A DNA stretch of 64,000 bases from Nannocystis bainbridge (GTDB lineage Bacteria > Myxococcota_A > Polyangia > Nannocystales > Nannocystaceae), in contig NZ_JAQNDL010000001.1 of assembly GCF_028368995.1 (NCBI RefSeq), positions 3,002,001-3,066,000 on the forward strand, given 5' to 3'. Every line of letters begins with the position of its first letter. Position 1 is the stretch's first letter. A model generated the notes under the pieces. The model saw only the letters and a list, made by a program, of their open reading frames with translations. It made no database searches and was not told the DNA's origin. A program made the position numbers and the translations under genes. Shown in pieces: positions 35,264-43,735 of the stretch.

Positions 35264-37560
35264 CAGGTGACCGAGTTGCGGCTCGGTGTCCACAAGATCT
35301 GCGGGCGCGCGAACACGTCGGCGACGCCGCGCGCAGGCCGGACCGGCGCCGCCGCGTCTGCGGCCGGCTTGGCCTTGCGCACCGCCATGACCTCGAGGAC
35401 CGCCGCGTGGACCTTCTCGGGGCTGACCACGATCTGCTCCTCGATCTCGATCGGCGACGGGATGCCGGGGCTGGGGTCCTGGCCGAGCACGCGGGTGATC
35501 ACGTTCTCGCCGATCATCGCCTCCTGCACCGCCCCCTGGATCTCGCGGCCGAGGCTGGCGAACACGCGGTCCTCGTGGACGACCAGCAGGCGGCCGGTCT
35601 TGCGCACGCTGGCGAGCACGGCCTCGCTGTCGTAGGGCACGATGGTGCGCAGGTCGAGCAGCTCGACGTCGACGCCCTCGGCCGCCAGCTTCTGCACGGC
35701 CTCGTTGCAGAACAGGGTGCAGCGGCCCCACGTGACGACGGTGATGTCCTTGCCCGGGCGGCGCAGCGCGGCCTTGCCGAGCGGCACGCGGAAATCGTCG
35801 GGCAGGTCGGGGATGTGGCCGCCGAAGCCGATGCTGCGCTTGAGCGCCGCGATCTCCTTGGCGTCGGTCGGCTCGCCGGGGAACGCGTCGCCCAGCGTCA
35901 TGCGGTAGAGCCCCTTGGACTCGAACACCAGCACCGGGCCCGGGTACTCGGCGGCGCTGCGGAGCAGGCCGTACATGTCGCGCGAGGTCGTCGGCGCGAC
36001 GATCGTGATGCCGGGGATGGAGGCGTAGAAGCCCTCCATGCACATCGAGTGATAGACCGAGCCGCCGTGCAGCGGCTCGACCGGCAGGCGCAAGATGACG
36101 TTGACGTCGACCGTGCCCGCCGACTGCCAGCGCTGATTGCCGAGCAGCACCAGCCAGTGCAGCGTGTTGAGCGAGTAGTCGGAGAACTGGATCTCCGGGA
36201 TCGCGGTCGCGCCCTTGTGCAGGGCGAACCCGAACGCGGTGCCGAGGATCAGCGGCTCGTTGATCGGCGCGTCGCGGACCTGGTCGGGGAAGCGCTCGTG
36301 CAGGCCCTTGGTGGCCACCATCACGCCGCCCTTCTTGCCGACGTCCTGGCCGTACACCCACGACATCGGGTTGGCCTTGAGGATCGCCTGCAGCGCCGAG
36401 CGGATCGCCCCGTTGATCGAGATCGCCGTCGGCCGGTGCTCCGGCGGCGCCTCCTCGACCGCCGGGAACGGCGCGCGCACGTCGGTGAGGATCGACTCGT
36501 AGGTCGGCTCCGGCTCGGTGGCGCAGATCGCCATCGTCTCGACCACGTAGTCGTCGGCGGCCTTGGCCAGGCTGCCCCAGTCGTGGCGACGGAAGTAGTC
36601 CTTGCCCTCCGTGACCCCGTTGCGGCGCAGGATCTCGTGCGGCGCCAGCACGCCCGCCTGCACCAGCGCCTCGCCGAACTCGACCAGCGGATCGAAGCTG
36701 TCGAACTCGAACGTGAAGTCGGCCGCCGAGCTGTGGTTGTTGAGGCGCGACAGGTTCTTGACCCACATCAGCGCCGGCGCCTGCTGCTCCTTGCAGTACT
36801 CCGCGGCCGCGCGGGCGGTCTCGTAGCAGCCGAGGAAATCGTTGCCGTCACACTCGAAGTAGGCGAACCCGAAGGCGGCGGCGTAGTGCTCGAAGCTGCG
36901 GATCCCGCGGCCGTCCTCGGGCCGCACGCTGATGGCGACGTTGTTGTCGGTGACCGTCAGCAGCACCGGCAGGCGCAAGATCGAGGCGCCGGTCATGCCC
37001 TCGTGCATGTCGCTCTCGGCGGTGGTGCCGTCGCCGACCACGGCGACCACGAGGCCGTCGTCGTAGCCCTTGCGCCGCAAGCCCTGGGCGTAGCCGACGG
37101 CCTTGCCGAACTGCATGCCGAGCGCGCTCTGCACCGGCAAGGTGTTGAACCGCAGGTCGTTGAAGTGCGCCGTCATCAGCCGCCCGCCGGTCCACGGGTC
37201 GGTCGACTTGCAGAGCTGCTGGCGCATGTGGTCGAGGTGGAAGTCCGGGTAGCCGCGCAGCCGCGACCACATGGCCAAAAGGCCCGCCGAGCGGTAGTGG
37301 GCGCAGATGCCGAACGCGTTCGGGTTGACGACGTCGGCGAACGCCAGCGCCTCGGCCGCCCCGTGCAGCTCCTCGCCCGAGCCCCAGATGGCGAACTTGA
37401 TGGTGCCCTTGGCGCACTCCTGGACCACCCGCTCGACGTGACAGCGAGCGAGCAGCATCTCCTGGTAGGCCAGCCGCAACAGCTCCGGGGTCAGGCTCGG
37501 GAACCGCGCGAGGTCGCGGAGATCGAAGCGGAGAGTCTTGCTGGGCATCGGCAGGTCCAT
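35263..37560 (-). CDS. Fused 2-oxoacid dehydrogenase E1 alpha-beta
   Basis: A 765-residue thiamine-diphosphate enzyme carrying both E1 subunits in one chain, as in branched-chain 2-oxoacid or 2-oxoisovalerate dehydrogenases. The alpha half (about 20-370) has the ThDP motif GDGTTAE...DNN near residues 175-207 and HYRSAGLLA near 90. The beta half (about 395-720) has YGQDVGKKGG, INEPLI, EIQFSDY, LRLPV and the C-terminal VVHEDR. These E1 enzymes decarboxylate 2-oxoacids and acylate a lipoyl E2 that is not present here. It is the first gene of the likely operon with MBL and NDH-2. Confidence 0.9.
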   Translation of the reverse strand: MDLPMPSKTLRFDLRDLARFPSLTPELLRLAYQEMLLARCHVERVVQECAKGTIKFAIWGSGEELHGAAEALAFADVVNPNAFGICAHYRSAGLLAMWSRLRGYPDFHLDHMRQQLCKSTDPWTGGRLMTAHFNDLRFNTLPVQSALGMQFGKAVGYAQGLRRKGYDDGLVVAVVGDGTTAESDMHEGMTGASILRLPVLLTVTDNNVAISVRPEDGRGIRSFEHYAAAFGFAYFECDGNDFLGCYETARAAAEYCKEQQAPALMWVKNLSRLNNHSSAADFTFEFDSFDPLVEFGEALVQAGVLAPHEILRRNGVTEGKDYFRRHDWGSLAKAADDYVVETMAICATEPEPTYESILTDVRAPFPAVEEAPPEHRPTAISINGAIRSALQAILKANPMSWVYGQDVGKKGGVMVATKGLHERFPDQVRDAPINEPLILGTAFGFALHKGATAIPEIQFSDYSLNTLHWLVLLGNQRWQSAGTVDVNVILRLPVEPLHGGSVYHSMCMEGFYASIPGITIVAPTTSRDMYGLLRSAAEYPGPVLVFESKGLYRMTLGDAFPGEPTDAKEIAALKRSIGFGGHIPDLPDDFRVPLGKAALRRPGKDITVVTWGRCTLFCNEAVQKLAAEGVDVELLDLRTIVPYDSEAVLASVRKTGRLLVVHEDRVFASLGREIQGAVQEAMIGENVITRVLGQDPSPGIPSPIEIEEQIVVSPEKVHAAVLEVMAVRKAKPAADAAAPVRPARGVADVFARPQILWTPSRNSVT

Positions 37561-37704
37561 GCGCGAGGCAAGCCTAGGCGAGATCGCCGCTGCGGTAAAC
37601 CGACCGCAGACGAGCGCTACGTCGCAGCGCAGCGGGCGCGAACGGCCTGCGTGACGTGGCGCATGCGCGACCGATCACGCGATGCAGGCGGCGCGCAAAC
37701 GAAA

Positions 37705-37732
37705 TGGCACCTGGCGGAAAGGCCAGGTGCCA
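37705..37732. terminator. Hairpin downstream of FHA gene (14-nt CCTG/CAGG pair)
   Basis: TGGCACCTGG pairs perfectly with CCAGGTGCCA across a short GGAAA-type loop, with cores at 37710 and 37724 (14 nt apart). It lies 35 bp beyond the stop of the minus-strand FHA gene and before the E1 gene. A terminator is the simplest reading, although no U-tract follows. The rest of 37561-37766 shows nothing else. Confidence 0.6.
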
Positions 37733-37766
37733 CTCGGGCTCGCCGTCACGCCGGCGACGCGCAGGC

Positions 37767-39377
37767 TCACGCGCTCGGGAGAGCGCCAGCAGCCCCGTCG
37801 AGCCGCCCGCGCGCTTCGCCCTCGGGGTCGCCGCCCTCGTGCTTGCGCCGGACCCAAAAGTACAGCCACACGCTCAGCGCCGAGGCGAAGGCGACGATGA
37901 AGGCCGTCACGCCGTTGATGACGATGCTGGTCAAGATGCCGCCGAGCGGCAGCAGGCCGAGGATGACGCCGACGATCGTCATGGCGATGGCGACCGCGAG
38001 GCCGCCGCCGAGCACCGCGGCGAGGATCGGCGCCAGCTCCTTCTTGAGCAGCTCGAAGTTGCGGCCGATCACCGCGCCGATCTTCTTGTCCTCGACGTAA
38101 TAAATCGGCGCCGCGAACACGCCGAGCACGACGCCGGGGATGAAGCAGTGGACGGCGACGTCGGCGATCCGGGCGATCGATTGCTGGACGGCCGCCTGGA
38201 TCGAGATCGGCTGGCCGAGGTAGTGGCTCAGCATGAAGCGCCCGAGCGACGGGATGAGGACCACCATCGCCGCCAGCTGCGCGAGCGCCAGCAAGGTCGC
38301 AAGCAAGGCGGCGATGCTGGCCGGGAGGATCAGGAGCCCGAGCTGCGCGAGCAGGCCGATCGGGACGAGCACGGCGCCGACGGTCGCGACCGCGGGCACG
38401 GCGACCGGATGGAACACCTTCCAGGTCTCGAGCAGGATGAACTTGACCTGCGCGACCAGGTCGCCGGGCGCCGGCTCGACGGCGGGGGCGGCAGCGTCAC
38501 CGGTCGGCGGGGTGTCGAGCATGGCCGTGTCGGGCACGAGCACGGGCGGGCCCGGCGGGACGGCCATCGGCCCGGAGATCGAGCTCGGCACCGGCTGCGG
38601 CGGCGGGGTGGCGATCGCGGACTGCGGGGTCGGGGCGCCGAACGCCCCCGGCTGCGGCGGACCGCCGAAGCCCGGCTGCGCGCCGAAGCCCGACGGCGGC
38701 TGCGCGCCGAATCCCGGCTGCTGCGGCTGCCCGTAGCCCGGCTGCTGCGGCTGCCCGAACGCCCCCGGCGCGGGCCCCGGCGGCACCGGCGAGGGGAACG
38801 GCGCCGGCGCCCCGCCCGGCATCGGCGGAGCCGCCGCGAAGCCGGCCGGAGCCCCCTGCGCGGGCCCCCCGGTCCCCGGCCGGAGCAGCGGCCCCTGATG
38901 CTGCGCGGTCGGCGCAAACGCAAAACTCCCCGGCTGCTGCCCTCCGGCGGGTGACGGCGGGGCCGGCATCACGGGCCCCGGCGGACGCGCCGCTGCGGGC
39001 TTCATCGGCGCCGGGAAGCCCGGCACCATGCCCGGGGCCGCGATCACGGTGCGGCCCTTGCCGGCGCCGCTCGAGTTGAGGCCGTCGACGCTCTGGACGG
39101 TGATGAGCGAGTTGCCGACCCGCAGAGCGATGCCAGGAGTGAGTTCGAGGTTGGCGACCCGCTGGCCCTGGAGGAGGAAGCTGCCGTTGGTCGAGCCGAG
39201 GTCGGTAAACCGGAGCGTCGCTCCGTCCCAGAGGATCTCCGCGTGGCGGCCCGAGACCTGGGTGTCGTGGAGGACGATGTCACCAGCGTCTCGGCCGATG
39301 AGGACTTTGGGCTGGGAGATCGTCCGGGTCTCCGCTGGGCGGTCGACGTACTGGATGTGGAGCGTGTACGAGGCCAT
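37767..39377 (-). CDS. FHA-domain membrane protein with Pro/Gly/Gln linker
   Basis: A 536-residue protein. The N-terminal FHA domain (about 5-95) has IGRDAGDIVLHDTQVSGRHAEI and LGSTNGSFLLQG, the phosphothreonine-binding signatures. Residues ~110-290 are a low-complexity linker with GFGQPQQPGYGQ-type repeats. The C-terminus (about 320-510) has four to five hydrophobic segments ending in a WLYFWVRRKHEGG cytoplasmic tail, reminiscent of YIP1-type membrane proteins. FHA domains read Ser/Thr phosphorylation, which fits a genome rich in such kinases. The partner is unknown. The divergent glpD gene starts 46 bp away. Confidence 0.82.
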   Translation of the reverse strand: MASYTLHIQYVDRPAETRTISQPKVLIGRDAGDIVLHDTQVSGRHAEILWDGATLRFTDLGSTNGSFLLQGQRVANLELTPGIALRVGNSLITVQSVDGLNSSGAGKGRTVIAAPGMVPGFPAPMKPAAARPPGPVMPAPPSPAGGQQPGSFAFAPTAQHQGPLLRPGTGGPAQGAPAGFAAAPPMPGGAPAPFPSPVPPGPAPGAFGQPQQPGYGQPQQPGFGAQPPSGFGAQPGFGGPPQPGAFGAPTPQSAIATPPPQPVPSSISGPMAVPPGPPVLVPDTAMLDTPPTGDAAAPAVEPAPGDLVAQVKFILLETWKVFHPVAVPAVATVGAVLVPIGLLAQLGLLILPASIAALLATLLALAQLAAMVVLIPSLGRFMLSHYLGQPISIQAAVQQSIARIADVAVHCFIPGVVLGVFAAPIYYVEDKKIGAVIGRNFELLKKELAPILAAVLGGGLAVAIAMTIVGVILGLLPLGGILTSIVINGVTAFIVAFASALSVWLYFWVRRKHEGGDPEGEARGRLDGAAGALPSA

Positions 39378-39422
39378 CGAGGTCTCCGGGGGGTCGCGGT
39401 AGGCTTGCGCAGAGTGTCACAA

Positions 39423-41123
39423 ATGCCCGCCGTGCGGCGCAACCATCGCGCCGATGTCCTGCCAGTACAAGAGTCGCCACCTCCGTGGGGCCCCGCCGAG
39501 ATCCGCTCGCTGTGGGACCGCTTGCGGCGAGAGGACGCCGATGGGCGCGGGCGAGCCGAGCCCGCGTGGGACCTCGTGGTCGTGGGGGCTGGGATCGCCG
39601 GCGCGGGGGTCGCCCGCGACGCGGCCCTCCGCGGCCTGCGGGTCCTCGTCGTCGAGGCGCGGGACCTGGCCTTCGGGACCTCCTCGCGCTCGAGCCGACT
39701 GATCCACGGCGGCGTCCGCTACCTCGAGCAAGGCGAGCTCGGCCTGGTCTACGAGGCCCTCCGCGAGCGCCGCCTGCTCTACAAGATCGCCGGGCACATC
39801 GTCCAACCGGCGCGCTTCCTGTTCCCCGCCTACCGCGGCGACCGCTTGCCGCTGTGGAAGCTGCGCATCGGGCTGTCGCTCTACGACGCCCTCAGCCTCT
39901 ACCGCAGCCACGGCCACCGCGTGCTCCGCCCCGCCGCCGCCCGCGCGCTCGAGCCGCTGCTGCGCGAGGAAGGCCTCCGCGGCGCCGTCACCTACGAGGA
40001 CGCGGTCACCGACGACGCCCGCCTCACCCTCGCCACGCTGCAGGACGCCCGCCGCCACGGGGCGCAGGTCCTCACCTACGCGCCGGTGGTGGCGCTGCGC
40101 CGCGAAGGCGAAGTCCAGGTCGTCGAACTCGAGGGCGGCCTGCAGGTGCGCGCGCGGTCGGTGGTCGTCGCCGCCGGGCCATGGACCTCCGAGCGGTTGC
40201 TCGGGGTCGCCGGCGCCCACCTGCTGGCCCTGTCGCGCGGCATCCACCTGGTCCTGCGCGCCGAGGACGTCCCGATCCGCCAGCCCCTCGTGGTCCAGGC
40301 GCAGCAGGAGCGGCGGATCCTGTTCGTCGTGCCCTGGGGCGCGCGGACCTACCTCGGCACCACCGACACCGCCTACGACGGCGACCCGGCCGCGTCCGGC
40401 GTCACCGCCAGCGACACCGACGAGCTGTTCGCCCTGATCGGCAAGGTCTTGCCGGGCGCGGTGCTCGGCCGGGACCGCATCGTCAGCGCGTGGTCGGGCG
40501 TGCGGCCGCTGGTGCGCGACGAGCATGCCGATCCCGGCGACCCGACAGTCGAGATCTCCCGCTCGCACCGCATCCTCGAGACCGAAAGCGGCGTCATCGC
40601 CGTGGTCGGCGGCAAGCTCACCACCTATCGCTCGATGGCCGAGGAGACCGTCGACCGCGTGGTCCGCCGCTTGCGGCAACGTGGCCAGCTCCCGGCCGGC
40701 ATCGGCCGCTGCCAGACCCATCGCTACCCGCTGGTCGCCGGCTTGCCGCTCTCGGCCGAGGAGCTGCGAGAGCCTCACCTCGCCGATCTCGCCGGGCGGC
40801 ACGGGCCGTTCGCCCGCCGGCTCGTCGACCAGATCCACGGCGACCCGCAGCTCGGCGCCCGCATGATCGACGACCTGCCGTACTGCTGGGCCGAGGTCGA
40901 GCACGCCATCCACCACGAGGGCGCCGTGCACCTCGAGGATGTCCTGCGCCGACGGATCCCCCTCGCCCTGACCGACGCCGGCCTCGGCGCCCGCGTCGCC
41001 CGCGAGGTCGCCACCCGCCTCGTCACCGCCTGGGGCGGCAGCGCCGCCGACATCGAGGCCGAGCTGCAGCGCTACCGCGAGGCGATGCACGTCGAGACCG
41101 GGCGGATCCTCGCGCCCTGCTGA
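39423..41123 (+). CDS. glpD: Glycerol-3-phosphate dehydrogenase (FAD)
   Basis: A 566-residue FAD-dependent dehydrogenase that oxidises glycerol-3-phosphate to dihydroxyacetone phosphate and feeds electrons to the quinone pool at the inner membrane. The FAD motif VVVGAGIAGAGVARDAALRG is near residue 50. Family signatures include SSRSSRLIHGGVRYLEQGE, RGIHLVL, PWGARTYLGTTDT and GGKLTTYRSMAEETVD, with the GlpD C-terminal helical domain from ~430. The ATG at 39423 was chosen because the longer frame runs into the divergent FHA gene. No glycerol uptake genes are adjacent. Confidence 0.92.
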   Translation: MPAVRRNHRADVLPVQESPPPWGPAEIRSLWDRLRREDADGRGRAEPAWDLVVVGAGIAGAGVARDAALRGLRVLVVEARDLAFGTSSRSSRLIHGGVRYLEQGELGLVYEALRERRLLYKIAGHIVQPARFLFPAYRGDRLPLWKLRIGLSLYDALSLYRSHGHRVLRPAAARALEPLLREEGLRGAVTYEDAVTDDARLTLATLQDARRHGAQVLTYAPVVALRREGEVQVVELEGGLQVRARSVVVAAGPWTSERLLGVAGAHLLALSRGIHLVLRAEDVPIRQPLVVQAQQERRILFVVPWGARTYLGTTDTAYDGDPAASGVTASDTDELFALIGKVLPGAVLGRDRIVSAWSGVRPLVRDEHADPGDPTVEISRSHRILETESGVIAVVGGKLTTYRSMAEETVDRVVRRLRQRGQLPAGIGRCQTHRYPLVAGLPLSAEELREPHLADLAGRHGPFARRLVDQIHGDPQLGARMIDDLPYCWAEVEHAIHHEGAVHLEDVLRRRIPLALTDAGLGARVAREVATRLVTAWGGSAADIEAELQRYREAMHVETGRILAPC

Positions 41124-41138
41124 GGTTTACTCCCCTCG

Positions 41139-41250
41139 GGACATGTTCATCAACACATGCCCCGATGAACATGTTCTCTCAAACATGTTCGTGCGGACAT
41201 GTCTCCGAGGGCATGTCCCTCGACCTGGCCCAGCCCGCGACCTGTCCCGA
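41139..41250. repeat. Six-unit 14-nt palindrome array plus decayed units
   Basis: CATG cores at 41142, 41156, 41170, 41184, 41198 and 41212 are exactly 14 nt apart. CCTG variants follow at 41224 and 41241, out of phase. The array fills the convergent interval between glpD and the small membrane-protein gene. Neighbouring arms covary: GTTC faces GAAC and GTCC faces GGGC. Confidence 0.85.
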
Positions 41251-41266
41251 AAGCCAACCGGCGAGT

Positions 41267-41512
41267 TCAGCCGCCGACCAGCCCGGCGAGGCCGGTCACT
41301 GCCCAGGCGATCCACCCGTCGGGGTAGTGGGCTCCGAGCAGCACGCCGCCGCCGAAGATCCCGCCGAACACCAGGCTGGGCACGCCGACCCAGCCGATGA
41401 GCCAGGCCACCCGGGACGGCGGCGCCTCTTCTTCCTCGCGCTTGGCCGGCTGGTTGCCCGGGGGCTCCTGCCGCTTGGGGCTGTTGCTTGCGACGCGGGC
41501 GGGGGCGGCCAT
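41267..41512 (-). CDS. Small membrane protein
   Basis: An 81-residue protein with a charged N-terminus (KREEEEAPPSR) and two closely spaced hydrophobic segments rich in Gly (VAWLIGWVGVPSLVFGGIFGGGVLLG and WIAWAVTGLAGLVGG in part), so a small inner-membrane hairpin. It follows the upstream gene by a single base, so the two are certainly co-transcribed. The function is unknown. Its topology resembles the N-terminal anchor of the upstream protein. Confidence 0.65.
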   Translation of the reverse strand: MAAPARVASNSPKRQEPPGNQPAKREEEEAPPSRVAWLIGWVGVPSLVFGGIFGGGVLLGAHYPDGWIAWAVTGLAGLVGG

Positions 41513-41513
41513 C

Positions 41514-42479
41514 TCAGTGCTCTCCTTCGGGGGCGGCCTCGTCGGCCGGCGGCGCGGGCGAGTCCTCGGCTTCGGGGGTGAACGGCAGGTGCTTGCGCTC
41601 GAGCAAGATCCGCCGCTCCTCGACCGAGAACGCGATCGTCTCGGAGTCGGCGGCGATCGGGTCGCTGCCCATCGCCTGGGTGACCGCGCGCAGCAGGCCG
41701 CGCAGGTGCGGCGCCGGCGAGGTCGGGTCGGAGCTGAACGCGATCGCGGTCGAGGCCTGGTTCTTGGCGGTGGTGGGCCCGGCCTGCACCGGCGTGCGGA
41801 TCATGCGGCCGCCGAGGCCGAGCACCAGGTCGGCGCCGTCGCTGCCGACCGCCTCGAGGTCGGCGAACGCCGCCTGTCCCGAAGACCAGGTCATCGGCCG
41901 GGCGATCACCCCGCGCAGCTCGAGCTCGACGCCGATCTGGCGCAGCAGCACCTGCGAGGCCCAGCGGACGTGGCGTTCGACGTAGTCGATCCAGTCGCTG
42001 CGGCGGTCGAACACCTCGTCGTCGACCACCACCTTGATGCGGATCTTGAGCGGCTCGCCGAGGCGGGCCTGCAGCTCGGGCGGCAGCGGGGCCGGGTCGG
42101 CGACCGCGACGGGGATCGAGTCGAGCCCACGCGGCGCCTCGACCGGCTTGGCGGGCTCCGGCGTGGGAGTGGGCTTGGCGGGCTCCGGCGTGGTCTCCGG
42201 CTTGCTCGGCTCCGGCTTGGCCGGCTCCGGCGTGGCCTCGGGCTTCGGCGTCGGCGCGACCTCGGGCTTCGGCTCCGGCTTGTCCGGCGGCGCCGGTCTG
42301 CTCGGCTCGCCGGGGACCACCACGTCGAGCCCGAGCCAGTCGCGCTCGAACGAGAGGATCGCCGTCCGGTGCCCGTGCCCCACATAGACGCCGGCGCCGA
42401 ACAGCCCGACCACGAAGGCGACGGGCAAGCCGATGAGGACCGCCAGCTTGCCGAGACTCTTCAGACGCGCCGCACTCAT
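41514..42479 (-). CDS. Membrane-anchored protein, Pro/Lys/Glu linker, unknown domain
   Basis: A 321-residue protein: a Gly-rich TM segment at about 10-35, then a long PKPE(A)TPEPAK-type linker (about 55-115), then a ~190-residue globular domain. The domain contains IRIKVVVDDEVFDRRSDWIDYVERHV, LLRQIGVELELRGV and ADLVLGLGGRMIRT. The domain layout recalls catalytically reduced metallopeptidase-like proteins, but no HExxH is present. The linker could span the periplasm. It forms a two-gene unit with the small membrane protein downstream. I cannot assign a function. Confidence 0.65.
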   Translation of the reverse strand: MSAARLKSLGKLAVLIGLPVAFVVGLFGAGVYVGHGHRTAILSFERDWLGLDVVVPGEPSRPAPPDKPEPKPEVAPTPKPEATPEPAKPEPSKPETTPEPAKPTPTPEPAKPVEAPRGLDSIPVAVADPAPLPPELQARLGEPLKIRIKVVVDDEVFDRRSDWIDYVERHVRWASQVLLRQIGVELELRGVIARPMTWSSGQAAFADLEAVGSDGADLVLGLGGRMIRTPVQAGPTTAKNQASTAIAFSSDPTSPAPHLRGLLRAVTQAMGSDPIAADSETIAFSVEERRILLERKHLPFTPEAEDSPAPPADEAAPEGEH

Positions 42480-42588
42480 ACCTGTGAAGCCAGTATACTG
42501 CGCCTTTCAAAAGGACCAGTCCGGGCTGCGAGATCGGCGTGAATTCGCCGATTTTGCGCGCTTCGGCCGGCCCCCTGGGCGCACTCGC

Positions 42589-43605
42589 TCAGAGCCCGTC
42601 GAGCGCGCTCTCCTCGATCTCGCACGACTTCGGGTCACCGAAGCCGTAGCCGGGCGCTTCGAGCGCATAGGGCTCGTTCAGCGCGCGCCACGTGAGGAAG
42701 CCGTCGGCGCCCTGGCACTCGTCGAGGAACAGGTCGCCGTGCTTCATGTCGCCGACGCCATCGACCTCGAGGATGCTGCCGCGCGCCCGCCCGTTGCCTG
42801 CAGCGTCCCAGGCCGCCTGCACGCTCGCCTTCTCGCGCTCCGGCCCGCTCCAGCCGTAGTCGTCCCACTCGCCGTACAGCGTCAAGTCGAAGCTCCCGCC
42901 GCCCTCGGCGTCGCGCGTGTAGCTGTACTTGTCGTCGCTGTAGAACACGTCATCGTCGAGCCAGCCGAGGTACTCGAAGCTGGCCGCCTGGAAGTCGAGG
43001 TCGATGCGCTTCTGCTCGGTCTCGACGTCGCGCTCGAAGGTGACGGCGACGAAACCTCCGACCACGCTCATGTCGGCGTCGGGCCCCTTCATCTCGGGGT
43101 GCTTCTCGACCACGTCGAAGTCCAGCTCGAACCCGCCGCTGCGCTTGCTGCCGTCCTTGTGCAGGTCGCCCTTCATCAGCAGCGCCATCGCGCCCTGGTC
43201 CGCGGCCCCGCGGCCGCCGACGTAGATCTGGTAGTTCGCGCCGTCCTCGATCGACTCGACGCGGACCAGCCACGCCAGGTCGCGGCCGTCGTTGTCGTCG
43301 TACGGCCCGTAGATGCGGGTGTTGCCCTCGCGCGCGCTCGGCTGCACGTCGTCGAGGTAGGCGATCACGCGCGCGCAGTGCTCGACCAGCATCGTCACCC
43401 AGCGGTTGACGTGCCCGGCCGTGGACTCGACGCCGAGGTGCAGCAGCCCGCGGACCTGCCCGCCCTCGCGCGCCGCGATCGACTCCGGCAGATCGATCCG
43501 GACATCGTCGGCCTCGACGAAGGCCGTCTCCTCGTCGGCGTTGGCGAAGAAACAGCCGGTGGCCAGGGTCGCGGACAGGGCGAACAGCGGGGCGAAGCGC
43601 GTCAT
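42589..43605 (-). CDS. Lipoprotein of unknown function
   Basis: A 338-residue lipoprotein. The ATG at 43605 precedes a signal peptide ending ATGCFF. The mature part is acidic and beta-rich without repeats: DDVRIDLPESIAAREGG, VTMLVEHCARVIAYLDDV, YGPYDDNDGRDLAWLV, and a C-terminal CQGADGFLTWRALNEPY. Its pattern is that of lipoproteins common in large myxobacterial genomes, with no known catalytic motif. The frame is open upstream, but that part is Arg-rich noise. It lies downstream of the ABC exporter genes on the same strand. Confidence 0.65.
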   Translation of the reverse strand: MTRFAPLFALSATLATGCFFANADEETAFVEADDVRIDLPESIAAREGGQVRGLLHLGVESTAGHVNRWVTMLVEHCARVIAYLDDVQPSAREGNTRIYGPYDDNDGRDLAWLVRVESIEDGANYQIYVGGRGAADQGAMALLMKGDLHKDGSKRSGGFELDFDVVEKHPEMKGPDADMSVVGGFVAVTFERDVETEQKRIDLDFQAASFEYLGWLDDDVFYSDDKYSYTRDAEGGGSFDLTLYGEWDDYGWSGPEREKASVQAAWDAAGNGRARGSILEVDGVGDMKHGDLFLDECQGADGFLTWRALNEPYALEAPGYGFGDPKSCEIEESALDGL

Positions 43606-43735
43606 GCCGGCCCCTCTAGCGCGCGCCATTCCAGCCGCGCCCGGCCGGTTTCGCCAGCGATCCCGGGCTTTTGCTCCGCCGTTCGGATTCGCGCGCCGGG
43701 GGCTGTGGCGAAATGCCACGCCGCGCCGCGCCACG

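Noticed and set aside
35407..38100. 897-codon plus-strand frame opposite the E1 gene
   Set aside because: Complement of a conserved ThDP enzyme; sequence is low-complexity His/Arg/Asp.
41139..41250. CRISPR-like array at the regularly spaced CATG units
   Set aside because: The period is 14 nt with 4-nt spacers, far below any CRISPR unit, and no cas genes are present.
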